Shown: positions 31,620 to 41,245 of the stretch, in pieces
Layout of the letters: every line of letters begins with the position of its first letter
Numbering within the stretch: the stretch's first letter is position 1
Source of the DNA: Serratia sp. DD3
GTDB lineage: Bacteria; Pseudomonadota; Gammaproteobacteria; Enterobacterales; Enterobacteriaceae
Length of the DNA stretch: 47,982 nucleotides
NCBI RefSeq assembly: GCF_000496755.2
Contig: NZ_AYKS02000085.1
Location: forward strand, 1-47,982
Reading direction: 5' to 3'
Position numbers and translations under genes: made by a program
Notes under the pieces: generated by a model
What the model was told of the DNA's origin: nothing
Seen by the model: only the letters and a program-made list of their open reading frames with translations
The model's database searches: none

Positions 31620-33452
31620 CTAAAACCCATATAGCCAAGGAATAACGATCAGACTGACCATCATCACCAGTACGGTGAAAGGCACGCCTATTTTGACAAA
31701 ATCACCAAATTTGTAATTCCCTGGTCCTAATACCAGCGTATTGACCGGAGAGGACACCGGGGTCATAAAAGCGGCAGAAGCGGCAATAGCGATAACCAAG
31801 GCGAATGGATAGGGCGAGACGCCCATCTTTTGAGCGGCGGCTATCGCAATGGGTGCCATCAATACCGCCGTCGCGGTGTTAGAGATAAATAACCCAATCA
31901 CTGAGCACAAGACAAATAGGCAAGCCAGCATCACGCGGGGCCCGGCATCACCGGCAATATCCATCAGACCGCGTACAATCAGATCAACACCACCGGTTTT
32001 CTGCAATGCTTGGGCAAAGGGCATCATACCGACAATTAAAATAAGACTCGGCCAATGGATGGCCTTATAGGCACTCTCCATATCGATACAACGAAATGCC
32101 CCCAACAACAGGCAGGCAATCAATGCCGCTATTGGATTCGGGATCTCTTTGGTCAGCATCATCGCCACCATCAGCGCCAGGCAGAACAACGCGTGTGGGG
32201 CTTGATTGATTGCCGGTGCCACCTCATCAACTTCTGCCGGTAGATTCAACACCATAAAGTCATGGTTTTCAGCCTGTAACTGACGAATGGCCTTCCAATC
32301 ACCGATGACCAACAAAATATCCCCCAACTCGATAGGGATATTCGCCAACTGACCTTTCAACGTTTCACCGTTACGACGAATACCTACGACGTTGAGGTCG
32401 TAACGGCGACGAAAGCCGACATCACGTAAACTTTTCCCCAGCAGCGCCGAATTGGGAATTAAGGAAACCTCTGCCATCCCGACGTTGCGTGACTGCTCAG
32501 AGAAATATTCGCCACGCAATACCATCGGTTCCAATAGTTGTTCTCGGCAGAACTGGCGTAAATCGATATCGTCATCAAATATATCGATCAACAACACATC
32601 CCCTTCTCGCAGTTCTGTGTTGGCGAAAGCGCTGACCATCACCCGACGAAAGCGCCGCCAACGCTCAATGCCAATCACATTGGCACTGTAGCGAACACGG
32701 AGGTGCAACTCATCCAGCGAACAACCAATCAACGGTGAACCACTGCGGATCGCCAAACGGCGTGCCCGACCAGACAGTTTATAGTCGCGGATCAAATCAC
32801 GGAAGGTCCGGCGCTGCCAGTCAACGTTGGCGTTAATACCGCGATTGTCTACTAACCAGCGCCGCGCCACCAACATGTATCCCACGCCCAAAACCAAAAC
32901 CAGTACACCAATCGGTGTCACCGCAAAGAAACCAAAACCCTCTATTCCCTCACGTACCAGTTCACTATTGACCACCATATTGGGCGGTGTAGCAACTAAC
33001 GTCATCATGCCACTGATCAAACCAGCAAAGCTTAACGGCATCATCAACCGCCCTGGAGAGATCTTCATACGCCCAGCGACACTGAGCACCACAGGAATAA
33101 AAATCGCTACCACGCCCGTCGAACTCATGATGGCCCCAAGCCCGGCAACACAGAGCATCAGCAAAACCAACATTTTGGTTTCACTGCTGCCCGCGACTTT
33201 CACCAGCCAATCACCCACTTGGTAAACTACACCAGTACGTACCAAACCCTCCCCCACCACAAACAGGGCTGCAATCAAAATCACATTGGGATCACTAAAA
33301 CCGGTTGTTGCTTCCTGCAAGGTCAAAGTACCACTTAGCACAAAAGCAATAATGACCAGTAACGCCACGACATCCATGCGCAACTTGTTGGTAGTAAACA
33401 GCACTATGGCTGCCAGCAGTAACATCAAAACCCAGAGTAATTCGCCGTTCAC
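31620..33452 (-). CDS. yfbS: SLC13/DASS-type transporter YfbS with two TrkA-C domains
   Basis: An inner-membrane protein of the divalent anion:sodium symporter type; its substrate is not known to me. I chose the GTG at 33452 because AGAGG lies five bases before it and because this gives exactly 610 residues, the E. coli length; an in-frame reading to 33518 adds 22 residues with no homology. About 11-12 membrane segments flank a central soluble part with two TrkA-C (RCK-C) domains near 205-290 and 300-385. [18 protein letters not shown] and [19 protein letters not shown] are the paired ion-site loops. It is transcribed away from a tandem-repeat array lying just upstream. Confidence 0.93.
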   Translation of the reverse strand: MNGELLWVLMLLLAAIVLFTTNKLRMDVVALLVIIAFVLSGTLTLQEATTGFSDPNVILIAALFVVGEGLVRTGVVYQVGDWLVKVAGSSETKMLVLLMLCVAGLGAIMSSTGVVAIFIPVVLSVAGRMKISPGRLMMPLSFAGLISGMMTLVATPPNMVVNSELVREGIEGFGFFAVTPIGVLVLVLGVGYMLVARRWLVDNRGINANVDWQRRTFRDLIRDYKLSGRARRLAIRSGSPLIGCSLDELHLRVRYSANVIGIERWRRFRRVMVSAFANTELREGDVLLIDIFDDDIDLRQFCREQLLEPMVLRGEYFSEQSRNVGMAEVSLIPNSALLGKSLRDVGFRRRYDLNVVGIRRNGETLKGQLANIPIELGDILLVIGDWKAIRQLQAENHDFMVLNLPAEVDEVAPAINQAPHALFCLALMVAMMLTKEIPNPIAALIACLLLGAFRCIDMESAYKAIHWPSLILIVGMMPFAQALQKTGGVDLIVRGLMDIAGDAGPRVMLACLFVLCSVIGLFISNTATAVLMAPIAIAAAQKMGVSPYPFALVIAIAASAAFMTPVSSPVNTLVLGPGNYKFGDFVKIGVPFTVLVMMVSLIVIPWLYGF

Positions 33453-33538
33453 AACAACCTCTTGCGGTCTGTGGTGCAGGTCAGAAAAAACAGGTGAGAG
33501 ACTCAGGAGCGGGCCCAATCATGCAGCCCGCACCTGTC

Positions 33539-33674
33539 GTTTGAATCGCTATTGTTTGAAACGCTATATTGTTTGAAACGCTATATTGTTTGAATCGCGA
33601 TATATTGTTTGAATCGCTATATATTGTTTGAAACGCGATATATAGCTTGAAACGTTGTCGTTTAAAGCGTGGTT
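33539..33674. repeat. Tandem array of about eight 15-19-bp units upstream of yfbS
   Basis: Units begin at 33539, 33554, 33571, 33588, 33607, 33626, 33645 and 33660. The consensus is GTTTGAAWCGCKATATATT; lengths run 15, 17, 17, 19, 19, 19, 15 and 15. Units 2 and 3 are identical. The differences are mostly in the number of AT steps at the unit end, and the outer units have diverged. It fills most of the gap between the hxpA stop and the yfbS start, where the yfbS promoter should be. Confidence 0.92.
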
Positions 33675-33709
33675 GTTAAGTAACCCTGCGGCTAATCATC
33701 AGATAGCGT

Positions 33710-34378
33710 TTAAACAACAAGTTCAATACGCCCCCCCTCTGGCGTCTTGCTCACCCGGATTTGGGTCAACGAAGAGAGGATTAGATTAACCTGATCCAAT
33801 TTGGGCGTATCGGCAGGGGCATTGACGGCTATCACCTGGCAACCCGCTGCCAGCCCGGATAAAATCCCTGCGGGAGCATCCTCAACCACCACACAGGACT
33901 CAGGTGCCAAACCTAAACTTGCCGCACCTAACAGATAGGCATCTGGCTGCGGTTTACCCCGCTGGACCCGTTCACAGGTTATAAACACCTCAGGATGCGG
34001 TAACCCGCCAGCAATACGGCGCGCAGTGGCCACCGGAATGGAGCCAGAAGTCACTATCGCCCAAGGAATACCCATATCGGTAAGCCCTTCCAGCAGCACT
34101 TTGGCTCCCGGCAAGGCCACCACCCCTTGCGTATCCTGTGATTCTATCTGCTCCAACAGGGCAAACTCATGTTCCAGTTCGGCTTCCGTGGCATTGGGCA
34201 TAAAATGGCGCAGCGAGGTTATCGCTTGTTTTCCGTGGATAAAATCCAATACCTGTTGCTCATTAATATCATGACGCTTGGCCCAATGGATCCAAGCGCG
34301 CTCCACTGCTGGCAATGAATCGACTAACGTTCCATCAAGATCGAACAGAAACCCCTTACACTCCACGGCAAACCCCAT
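33710..34378 (-). CDS. hxpA: HAD-family sugar phosphatase HxpA (YfbT)
   Basis: A small cytoplasmic phosphatase of the HAD superfamily, active on sugar phosphates and related compounds in E. coli. It has 222 residues. Motif I is FLFDLDGTLVDS (nucleophile Asp near 13), motif II AIVTSGS, motif III RGKPQPDAYL with its Lys, and motif IV VVVEDAPAGILSG. The ATG at 34378 has no clear ribosome site; the GTG at 34366 has GGGG six bases before it and would give the E. coli-like start. yfbU ends nine bases before this start, so the two are likely co-transcribed. Confidence 0.94.
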   Translation of the reverse strand: MGFAVECKGFLFDLDGTLVDSLPAVERAWIHWAKRHDINEQQVLDFIHGKQAITSLRHFMPNATEAELEHEFALLEQIESQDTQGVVALPGAKVLLEGLTDMGIPWAIVTSGSIPVATARRIAGGLPHPEVFITCERVQRGKPQPDAYLLGAASLGLAPESCVVVEDAPAGILSGLAAGCQVIAVNAPADTPKLDQVNLILSSLTQIRVSKTPEGGRIELVV

Positions 34379-34387
34379 TAAGTTTGA

Positions 34388-34882
34388 TCAGGCATTGATA
34401 ATTTGCGTAATTTCAACCGCGCTTAAATGATACTGACGTGGGCACGACAACCAGATTGCCAGCATACGCTGGTACTTTTCCCACATTTTAGTCTGAGAAT
34501 TAAAGCCGTGACTGCCGCAATCAAAATGCGTATATCGCCCTTCGGTATTCACCAAGAAACGGACATAACTCAGAAAACGTGCTTCGGTCGCCGCATCAAA
34601 ACCCAGGAAAGCCAGACGACGTTCATCTATCCCTTGACGCTCCTTGAGGTTTTCCCACGATACCTGCAGTGCATGGTGCATTTCCATAATATTGATGATG
34701 GTACGGCACACTTCCTCACTCATTTCACCGAAGTCTCGATCCAGCTCACGCATTTGCAAGCCAAAACCGCGCTCAATAATGGTCTGCAAGCGGCGATAAC
34801 GTTCTGCATTATCGGGATCAAGCATCGTCATCATTTTGTATTGATTTGATAAAATCAAACGTTGGGCGTTAGTCATTTCCAT
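34388..34882 (-). CDS. yfbU: Conserved protein YfbU
   Basis: YfbU is a conserved small enterobacterial protein whose molecular role is not settled; overproduction in E. coli has been linked to cell death. It has 164 residues, the same as E. coli, from [17 protein letters not shown] to the end [11 protein letters not shown] chose the ATG at 34882 because GAGG lies eight bases upstream; a longer reading to 34936 adds 18 unmatched residues. No signal peptide or membrane segment is apparent. It lies upstream of hxpA in the same direction. Confidence 0.94.
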   Translation of the reverse strand: MEMTNAQRLILSNQYKMMTMLDPDNAERYRRLQTIIERGFGLQMRELDRDFGEMSEEVCRTIINIMEMHHALQVSWENLKERQGIDERRLAFLGFDAATEARFLSYVRFLVNTEGRYTHFDCGSHGFNSQTKMWEKYQRMLAIWLSCPRQYHLSAVEITQIINA

Positions 34883-35037
34883 TTTATAGTCCTCATTACT
34901 ACACATTGACACTGCATATTGATGAAAGCATCGCATACTGAGTTAGGGTGTGGAATCACAACCGGGCCTTTTTTTGATTTGACCGGGGTTATCGAAGGGT
35001 AGCCTGGGGAAAAGCCGGAGCAACTCCCCTGAACGGT

Positions 35038-35493
35038 TTAAAGATCATCGAGAAAAGTTTGGTCCAATTGATTGAAGGCACGCTTGAGCACCTCCGCCAA
35101 TGCCTGATAGGTTGGCGTCCCCTCCACTGGGGCCACAGCTTGCCCGGCCTCCACCAGTTTGTTACGCAGATCAAAGAACCACTGTAATAAAGTGGGCGGC
35201 AGAGGCGTAACTGAACGGCGACCCAACCACCATAACCCTTGCATTGGCAAGCTGCAGGCAAACAGCGCAGTCGCAATGGCCGGGCCGAGTTGACCACCCA
35301 GGGCAATTTGCCAAGTGAGCGAAAATATCGCCAATGGCGGCATAAAACGCACCGCAAAACGCGTTGCCTTCGCCACGCGATTTTCAGGGAATACCGGTGC
35401 CAAACGTTTGTCTGATGGCCAGGTTTTCATGTAATGCTGTCCACGCTGGAAAATCTGGAACCAGCTTAACGAACCGGGGGGTTTGCTTGTCAT
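35038..35493 (-). CDS. yfbV: Terminus macrodomain insulation protein YfbV (UPF0208)
   Basis: A 151-residue inner-membrane protein, the same length as E. coli YfbV, which was reported to stop the Ter macrodomain from influencing neighbouring chromosome parts. [21 protein letters not shown] and [17 protein letters not shown] precede two membrane segments (about 49-90). The C-terminal cytoplasmic part ends LDQTFLDDL as in the family. It is divergent from ackA, its usual neighbour. How it works is not known. Confidence 0.94.
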   Translation of the reverse strand: MTSKPPGSLSWFQIFQRGQHYMKTWPSDKRLAPVFPENRVAKATRFAVRFMPPLAIFSLTWQIALGGQLGPAIATALFACSLPMQGLWWLGRRSVTPLPPTLLQWFFDLRNKLVEAGQAVAPVEGTPTYQALAEVLKRAFNQLDQTFLDDL

Positions 35494-35894
35494 GCCAACC
35501 TCAACTTTATGTACAAAAAATAAAATAATTCCATAAAAACACCAACAAAAAAGTTGAAGCTTTAAATTTATTTTGTATTTATAGCTGGCTATCGGTATCT
35601 TATGCCAATAATAGATGATATGAGATCCGCCAGCTTTTTGCTCTGTTCTCTGTCATTTTACAAGGCGCCGCCTGATTGGCGGCAACTTGCATGCGATTGG
35701 AATGCAGAGCCGGGTAATTTAATCACCGGATAATCAACACGTTATTCATCATCATGGCCTTTCTGTCACTGACATGATGTTAATCATAAATGTCAAAGCC
35801 ATTATGCGCTACGCTTGATGAGTAGTTGACATTTTATTCACCACGTGTATTGGACTTTTTAATACCAACACCAACAATTTAAGTAGGTACTTCC
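35494..35894. other. Divergent yfbV / ackA regulatory region
   Basis: About 400 bases with no gene. The stretch from about 35500 to 35620 is AT-rich. The part nearest ackA (about 35780-35894, including ATTATGCGCTACGCT and GGTACTTCCATG) reads like the E. coli ackA leader. A TTGACA occurs at 35826-35831, with only a weak -10 candidate 16 bases on. ackA-pta is regulated by oxygen in E. coli; no FNR or ArcA site could be assigned by eye. Confidence 0.45.
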
Positions 35895-37097
35895 ATGTCG
35901 AGTAAGCTAGTACTGGTTCTTAACTGCGGCAGTTCTTCTCTGAAATTCGCCATTATTGATGCCATCAACGGTGAAGAACACCTCTCTGGTCTGGCCGAGT
36001 GTTTCCATCTTCCTGAGGCCCGCATTAAATGGAAAATGGATGGCAGCAAACAAGAAGCGGCACTGGGTGCTGGGGCTGCGCACAGCGAAGCGCTGCACTT
36101 CATCGTTAATACTATTCTGGCACAAAAACCTGAGCTTTCCGCCCAATTGGTCGCCATCGGTCACCGCATTGTTCACGGTGGCGAGAAGTTCACCGCCTCT
36201 GCCGTTATCAACGACGAAGTGCTACAGGGTATCAAAGATGCCGTCCCTTTTGCACCACTGCATAACCCTGCCCATTTGATCGGTATTGCAGAAGCGTTAA
36301 AATCTTTCCCTGAGCTGACGGATAAAAACGTTGCCGTCTTCGACACCGCGTTCCATCAGACGATGCCTGAAGAATCCTATCTGTATGCCCTGCCGTACAA
36401 TTTATACCGCGACCATGGCGTTCGCCGTTACGGTGCACACGGCACCAGCCACTTCTACGTCACACAAGAAGCGGCAAAAGTCCTGAACAAACCGGTTGAA
36501 GAAGTGAATCTCATTACCTGTCATCTGGGCAATGGCGGTTCCGTTACTGCGGTTCGCAACGGTCAATCTGTCGATACCTCTATGGGCTTGACCCCACTGG
36601 AAGGTTTGGTGATGGGTACCCGCAGTGGTGATATCGACCCGGCCATCATCTTCCATCTGCACGATGCTATGGGGATGAGCATTGACGAGATCAACAAGAT
36701 GCTGACCAAAGAGTCAGGTCTGCTGGGCCTCACTGAAGTCACCAGTGACTGCCGTTATGTAGAAGATAACTACGAAACCAAAGCCGATGCCAAACGTGCT
36801 ATGGATGTCTACTGCCACCGTCTGGCCAAGTATATCGGCGCTTATTGTGCTCTGATGGATGGCCGCCTGGATGCCGTTATCTTCACTGGTGGTATCGGTG
36901 AAAATGCTGCCATGGTCCGTGAAATGGCCCTCGACAAACTGGGCCTGCTCGGTTTTGAGATTGACCATGATCGCAACCTGGCTGCTCGTTTCGGTAAATC
37001 GGGTAATATCACTAAAGATGGCAGCCGCTTGGCGCTGGTGATCCCAACCAATGAAGAGTTGGTCATCGCACAAGATGCGTTCCGTCTAACCCATTAA
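35895..37097 (+). CDS. ackA: Acetate kinase
   Basis: AckA interconverts acetyl phosphate and acetate, with formation of ATP in the fermentative direction. It has 400 residues, the E. coli length. It shows the ASKHA-fold signatures [13 protein letters not shown] at the N-terminus, [13 protein letters not shown] near 150, GAHGTSH near 180, [14 protein letters not shown] near 210 and [14 protein letters not shown] near 330. It is followed by a hairpin, a tandem-repeat array and then pta, its partner enzyme, in the same direction. Confidence 0.98.
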   Translation: MSSKLVLVLNCGSSSLKFAIIDAINGEEHLSGLAECFHLPEARIKWKMDGSKQEAALGAGAAHSEALHFIVNTILAQKPELSAQLVAIGHRIVHGGEKFTASAVINDEVLQGIKDAVPFAPLHNPAHLIGIAEALKSFPELTDKNVAVFDTAFHQTMPEESYLYALPYNLYRDHGVRRYGAHGTSHFYVTQEAAKVLNKPVEEVNLITCHLGNGGSVTAVRNGQSVDTSMGLTPLEGLVMGTRSGDIDPAIIFHLHDAMGMSIDEINKMLTKESGLLGLTEVTSDCRYVEDNYETKADAKRAMDVYCHRLAKYIGAYCALMDGRLDAVIFTGGIGENAAMVREMALDKLGLLGFEIDHDRNLAARFGKSGNITKDGSRLALVIPTNEELVIAQDAFRLTH

Positions 37098-37106
37098 GGT
37101 TCTTCA

Positions 37107-37138
37107 CACCGTCAGCTTAGGCTGACGGTGTTGTTTTA
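37107..37138 (+). terminator. Terminator or attenuator after ackA
   Basis: CACCGTCAGC at 37107-37116 pairs perfectly with GCTGACGGTG at 37121-37130 around a four-base loop, followed by TTGTTTT. It stands nine bases after the ackA stop and before pta, so it would limit read-through into pta, which may then depend partly on its own promoter. The T-run is shared with the first unit of the repeat array. Confidence 0.75.
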
Positions 37139-37204
37139 GAGCCCATATATGGTTTTAGACCCAAATATGTTTTAGAGCCGCATATTGTTTTAGAGCCACA
37201 TTTT
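37133..37204 (+). repeat. Four 17-19-bp tandem repeats between ackA and pta
   Basis: Units start at 37133, 37152, 37169 and 37187, each beginning GTTTTAGA followed by GCC or CCC and an AT-rich end (CATATAT, AAATAT, CATATT, ACATTTT). The array ends 45 bases before the pta start codon and lies in the transcribed leader. The structure resembles the array at 33539-33674, but the sequence differs. Confidence 0.88.
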
Positions 37205-37249
37205 GTCTGCGCCCCGTTGCAGGCTATAAACCGTGAAGAGGACTATTCT

Positions 37250-39409
37250 GTGTCACGTACAATTATGTTGATCCCAACCGGCACCAGCGTTGGTTTGACC
37301 AGCGTCAGCCTGGGTGTTATCCGCGCCATGGAGCAGAAAGGCGTTCGTCTGAGCGTATTCAAACCGATTGCCCAGCCACGCAGCGGCGGCGACACTCTTG
37401 ACCAGACGACGGCGATCATCCGCAGTAACTCCACCATTCCGGCAGCAGAACCGCTGCGCATGAGTTATGTGGAAGGTCTACTGAGTTCCAACCAGCAAGA
37501 TGTGTTAATGGAAGAGATCGTGGCCCGTTACCACGCGAACACCAAAGATGCAGAAGTAGTGCTGATCGAAGGCCTGGTTCCCACCCGTAAGCATCAGTTC
37601 GCCAATGCGCTGAACTATGAAATTGCCAAAACGCTGAATGCCGAAATCGTCTTTGTTCTGGCACTGGGCAATGACTCCCCGGCACAACTGACCGAGCGTA
37701 TTGAACTGGCCCGTACCAGTTTTGGCGGCAGCAAGAACAAAAACATTACCGGCGTGATCATTAACAAATTAAACGCTCCGGTGGATGATCAGGGCCGTAC
37801 ACGCCCAGACCTGTCTGAAATTTTTGATGACTCAAGCAAAGCCAGTATAGCTAATATTGACCCTGCGGTGTTGTTTGCCAACAGCCCCCTGCCGGTTTTA
37901 GGCTGCGTACCTTGGAGCTTTGATCTGATCGCCACCCGTGCTATCGATATGGCTCACCACCTGAAAGCTTGTGTGGTTAACAAAGGTGACATCATGACCC
38001 GCCGGGTCAAATCCGTCACCTTCTGTGCGCGCAGTATCCCGCATATGCTGGAGCACTTCCGCCCGGGTTCTCTGCTGGTCACCTCAGCCGACCGTCCTGA
38101 TGTGCTGGTTGCCGCTTGTCTGGCCGCCATGAACGGGGTGGAAATCGGTGCTATTTTGCTCACCGGTGGCTACCAGATCGAAGCCTCAATTAACAAACTG
38201 TGTGAACGTGCCTTTGAAACCGGCTTGCCGGTCTTTATGGTTGATACCAACACCTGGCAAACGTCACTCAGCCTGCAAAGCTTCAACCTTGAAGTGCCCG
38301 CAGATGACCATCAACGTATCGAAAAAGTGCAAAACTATGTGGCAAGCCACATCAGCAATGAATGGATCGATTCGTTGACCGCAGCGTCAGAGCGTTCACG
38401 TCGCCTGTCGCCACCAGCGTTCCGTTACCAACTGACTGAACTGGCACGCAATGCAGGCAAACGTATCGTGCTGCCAGAAGGCGACGAGCCACGTACCGTG
38501 AAAGCCGCTGCTATTTGTGCCGAACGTGGTATTGCCGAATGTGTGCTGCTGGGTAATCCAGAAGATATTAAGCGCGTTGCGGCAGCGCAAGGCGTTGAAT
38601 TGGGTAAAGGCATCGAGATTGTCGACCCAGTCGCGGTGCGCGAACTCTACGTACCACGTCTGGTTGAACTGCGTAAGAGTAAAGGGATGACCGAAGTGGT
38701 TGCCCGCGAGCAACTGGAAGATAATGTGGTTCTGGGTACGCTGATGCTGGAGAAAGGTGAGGTTGATGGCCTGGTTTCCGGTGCAGTCCACACCACCGCC
38801 AATACCATCCGCCCACCTTTGCAGTTGATCAAAACTGCACCGGGCAGTTCACTGGTGTCTTCAGTATTCTTTATGCTGTTACCGGATCAGGTACTGGTTT
38901 ATGGCGACTGTGCCATCAACCCAGACCCAACGGCTGAACAGTTGTCAGAAATCGCTATTCAATCTGCTGATTCTGCGGCGGCATTTGGTATCGACCCACG
39001 TGTAGCGATGATCTCTTACTCTACCGGTAACTCCGGTGCTGGCAGCGATGTTGATAAAGTGCGTGAAGCCACGCGTTTGGCACAAGAAAAACGCCCAGAC
39101 CTGATCATTGATGGCCCACTGCAGTACGATGCGGCGATCATGGCGGATGTGGCTCAGTCCAAAGCACCTAATTCACCGGTTGCGGGTCAAGCCACAGTGT
39201 TTATCTTCCCTGATCTGAACACCGGTAACACCACTTACAAAGCGGTACAGCGCTCTGCTGATCTGGTGTCCATCGGGCCAATGCTGCAAGGGATGCGTAA
39301 GCCAGTAAACGACTTGTCCCGCGGTGCGCTGGTTGACGATATTGTCTATACCGTAGCACTGACGGCAATTCAGTCTGCTCAGGCGGATGCGCAAGCAGCC
39401 AAAGCCTAA
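37250..39409 (+). CDS. pta: Phosphate acetyltransferase
   Basis: Pta converts acetyl-CoA and phosphate to acetyl phosphate and CoA, feeding AckA. I chose the GTG at 37250 ([15 protein letters not shown]) because GAGG lies eight bases upstream and the residues match the E. coli start; this gives 719 residues against 714. The long form has an N-terminal P-loop-like domain, a middle DRTGG domain (about 215-330), and the catalytic PTA_PTB domain from about 390, with [27 protein letters not shown] and [12 protein letters not shown]. It pairs with ackA as in E. coli, but with a longer gap. Confidence 0.97.
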   Translation: MSRTIMLIPTGTSVGLTSVSLGVIRAMEQKGVRLSVFKPIAQPRSGGDTLDQTTAIIRSNSTIPAAEPLRMSYVEGLLSSNQQDVLMEEIVARYHANTKDAEVVLIEGLVPTRKHQFANALNYEIAKTLNAEIVFVLALGNDSPAQLTERIELARTSFGGSKNKNITGVIINKLNAPVDDQGRTRPDLSEIFDDSSKASIANIDPAVLFANSPLPVLGCVPWSFDLIATRAIDMAHHLKACVVNKGDIMTRRVKSVTFCARSIPHMLEHFRPGSLLVTSADRPDVLVAACLAAMNGVEIGAILLTGGYQIEASINKLCERAFETGLPVFMVDTNTWQTSLSLQSFNLEVPADDHQRIEKVQNYVASHISNEWIDSLTAASERSRRLSPPAFRYQLTELARNAGKRIVLPEGDEPRTVKAAAICAERGIAECVLLGNPEDIKRVAAAQGVELGKGIEIVDPVAVRELYVPRLVELRKSKGMTEVVAREQLEDNVVLGTLMLEKGEVDGLVSGAVHTTANTIRPPLQLIKTAPGSSLVSSVFFMLLPDQVLVYGDCAINPDPTAEQLSEIAIQSADSAAAFGIDPRVAMISYSTGNSGAGSDVDKVREATRLAQEKRPDLIIDGPLQYDAAIMADVAQSKAPNSPVAGQATVFIFPDLNTGNTTYKAVQRSADLVSIGPMLQGMRKPVNDLSRGALVDDIVYTVALTAIQSAQADAQAAKA

Positions 39410-39437
39410 GCACTAATAACCAAGCAGTAAGCACCTT

Positions 39438-39481
39438 GTCAGCTCCAGGCACACCTAGCCTGGAGCTGACTGTTTGCTGTT
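39438..39481 (+). terminator. Terminator after pta
   Basis: GTCAGCTCCAGG at 39438-39449 and CCTGGAGCTGAC at 39459-39470 form a perfect 12-bp stem with a nine-base loop, followed by TGTTTGCTGTT. It lies 28 bases after the pta stop. antC ends toward it from the other side at 39587. Confidence 0.85.
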
Positions 39482-39518
39482 CTCCCCCCAATTTCTACTC
39501 ATGCTCCATGTATTTTCG

Positions 39519-39540
39519 CACCATCACCATCACCATCACC
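39519..39540 (+). repeat. Short hexamer repeat (CACCAT) downstream of pta
   Basis: Three and two-thirds copies of CACCAT lie in non-coding DNA between the convergent pta and antC genes. It is a small microsatellite with no visible function. Confidence 0.8.
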
Positions 39541-39586
39541 AAAAATAATCCCCGCCCAAAAGCAAGAAAATGGCACTGCTAAGGTC

Positions 39587-40600
39587 TTAACTGGAAATAA
39601 AGCGCTCGAAATAGACCTTATGCTCGGCAATGGGGTGAGCCGATAACCAGTTACTGGCCGCTTCAATCATCGGTGGAGGCCCGCATAAATAGGCATCAAA
39701 GGGTTGTTGCAGTTGATGTTCTTCTAGCGCATCCGTCACCCAGCCCTTTTTACCTTGCCACTCAGCGCCTGGGGTGGCGACCACCACCTGATAGCTAAAA
39801 TGATCAAGCTGTTCCACCAGCGCATCAAGCCGTTGCAACTCACTGATTTCACTCTCGCGATTAACACCATAGTAAAGCCGGATCGGCGGGTAACTCCCCC
39901 CCTTCTCTGCCAGACTCTCCAGCATGCTGAGAAACGCGGATAACCCGGTGCCGCCTGCAATAAACAGCAGTGGGCGCGTTACCTCACGCAGATAAAATGC
40001 ACCAAACGGAGCGGTAAAGTTAATGCTCTCCCCCACCTGACAACCCGAGCGTAGATAGTCACTCATCAATCCGCTCGGCAACAAGCGGATCAAAAAGCGC
40101 ACCCGGCCTGATTGGACACTACCACTGGCATAAGAGTAAGCGCGGCTTTCCCCACTGCCAGGCACCTCAATACGTGCGTACTGCCCGGGCAGATAGTGCA
40201 ATTCAGCTTCCCCTGGCTCCAGAGTAATTTCCAGCGTTGCTACGGTATCCGAGAGCAACGCTAACGCGCTCACTCGCCCACGGTAGCTCTGCTGGGCAAG
40301 ATGGCAAATGCTGGAGTCGATATCAAAATAGAAAGTCCCAGATGACTTCAACCTTGTCTGGCAAGCCAGCATATGCCCTTGTTCAAGCTCGTGAGCACTC
40401 AGCGCTTCATCATCGACATACTCCATTTCGATGCTGCCCGCTTCACATACCCCACGGCAGGTGGCGCACACCCCTTCACGGCAATCCAGGGGGAGCTGGA
40501 TCCCGTGACGAAAAGCGGCATCCAGCAGGGTTTCACTCGGCTCAACCTGGATAAATTGCGTAAGCCCATCGCGAAAAATAATGGCTGCGCTGTGAGTCAT
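39587..40600 (-). CDS. antC: Anthranilate 1,2-dioxygenase reductase component
   Basis: The electron-transfer component, which takes electrons from NADH through FAD and a 2Fe-2S cluster to the oxygenase. I chose the ATG at 40600 (MTHSAAIIFRDG), with AGGAG upstream; this gives 338 residues. The plant-type ferredoxin domain has Cys40, Cys45, Cys48 and Cys80. The FAD part shows RAYSYASG near 155, and the NAD part FIAGGTGLSAFLSML and YLCGPPPMIEA. Reading further upstream in frame only translates a 15-bp repeat (NRININ). BenC of benzoate dioxygenase is closely similar; the name AntC rests on the neighbouring oxygenase genes. Confidence 0.88.
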   Translation of the reverse strand: MTHSAAIIFRDGLTQFIQVEPSETLLDAAFRHGIQLPLDCREGVCATCRGVCEAGSIEMEYVDDEALSAHELEQGHMLACQTRLKSSGTFYFDIDSSICHLAQQSYRGRVSALALLSDTVATLEITLEPGEAELHYLPGQYARIEVPGSGESRAYSYASGSVQSGRVRFLIRLLPSGLMSDYLRSGCQVGESINFTAPFGAFYLREVTRPLLFIAGGTGLSAFLSMLESLAEKGGSYPPIRLYYGVNRESEISELQRLDALVEQLDHFSYQVVVATPGAEWQGKKGWVTDALEEHQLQQPFDAYLCGPPPMIEAASNWLSAHPIAEHKVYFERFISS

Positions 40601-40609
40601 GATTGCTCC

Positions 40610-40669
40610 TGTGTTTATACGGTTGATGTTTATACGGTTAATGTTAATACGGTTGGCGTCAAGACGGCT
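40610..40669 (-). repeat. 15-bp tandem repeats between antB and antC
   Basis: Three good copies at 40610-40624, 40625-40639 and 40640-40654, and a degenerate fourth to 40669. The plus-strand unit is close to GATGTTTATACGGTT. The array ends just upstream of the antC ribosome site. The unit length is a multiple of three, so the in-frame extension of antC stays open through it. Confidence 0.85.
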
Positions 40670-40707
40670 AGTCGTCGCGGTGGTCATCGCCACCGCGCTG
40701 TAGCCAA

Positions 40708-41211
40708 TCAGAGATGGTAAAAATCCAGCACTGAGTCAATTTTGTCATTCAGCACCAGGACGTGTTTCCGCGTGATTTTTAGTTGTTGGTCTTGCCAAAG
40801 CAGATGGTAAGTCGCTCGGCCAAAAAAATGGCGGCTTTCACCAAAGCGGTAATAATGGGTCAACCAGTTGACATGGATAACCTGTTGCCCCTGCTGTTCA
40901 GGCTGGCAACGGACGTTATTAATCAAATGCAACGTGCGTGGCATTGGCGTACAGGCGGCGGACTTACCCGTACGGATACGAAATACCCGATCCTCCAAGC
41001 CTGCACGGTTGGCATAATAGATCAGCGACATTTCCCGTCGCGGATCCTGGGTATATTCATGCTCACTGCGCCACTGAGGAACATGAAACTCAACATTTTC
41101 TGCAAAGTAACTGAGGTAGTGATCCCAATCCTGATTATCACAAGCCTCAGCCATCTGGTATAAAAATTGCTCGACGGCATATTGCCGTTGCTCAGGTGTC
41201 ATATTCTGCAT
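40708..41211 (-). CDS. antB: Anthranilate 1,2-dioxygenase small subunit
   Basis: The structural beta subunit of the ring-hydroxylating oxygenase. It has 167 residues. The diagnostic stretches EFHVPQWRSEHEYT, DPRREMSLIYYANRAGLEDR, RIRTGKSAA, TPMPRTLHLINNVR and the ending SVLDFYHL match AntB of Pseudomonas as I remember it. BenB differs here (for example FWMPAWD in place of FHVPQWR). GGAGAG lies shortly before the ATG. It follows antA by 34 bases. Confidence 0.9.
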   Translation of the reverse strand: MQNMTPEQRQYAVEQFLYQMAEACDNQDWDHYLSYFAENVEFHVPQWRSEHEYTQDPRREMSLIYYANRAGLEDRVFRIRTGKSAACTPMPRTLHLINNVRCQPEQQGQQVIHVNWLTHYYRFGESRHFFGRATYHLLWQDQQLKITRKHVLVLNDKIDSVLDFYHL

Positions 41212-41245
41212 GATGTCTCTCCGTCATCGCGGGCTAATCGCCGAT

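Noticed and set aside
33453..33518. 22-residue N-terminal extension of YfbS
   Set aside because: The GTG at 33452 with AGAGG gives exactly the E. coli length; the extension has no matching sequence.
33539..33674. CRISPR array
   Set aside because: The units abut directly without spacers and vary in length by AT steps, which is a simple tandem repeat.
35826..35854. ackA promoter with TTGACA and a TATTGG -10
   Set aside because: The -35 is good, but the -10 is weak and the spacing is 16, so I did not list it as a feature.
37133..37204. CRISPR array or guide-RNA scaffold suggested by repeated GTTTTAGAGC
   Set aside because: The units are contiguous 17-19-bp tandem repeats with no unique spacers of constant length, and no cas gene is near. 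The match to the guide scaffold start is chance.
40601..40693. N-terminal extension of AntC with NRININ repeats
   Set aside because: It only translates the 15-bp tandem repeat; the ATG at 40600 has a good ribosome site and aligns with the family start.
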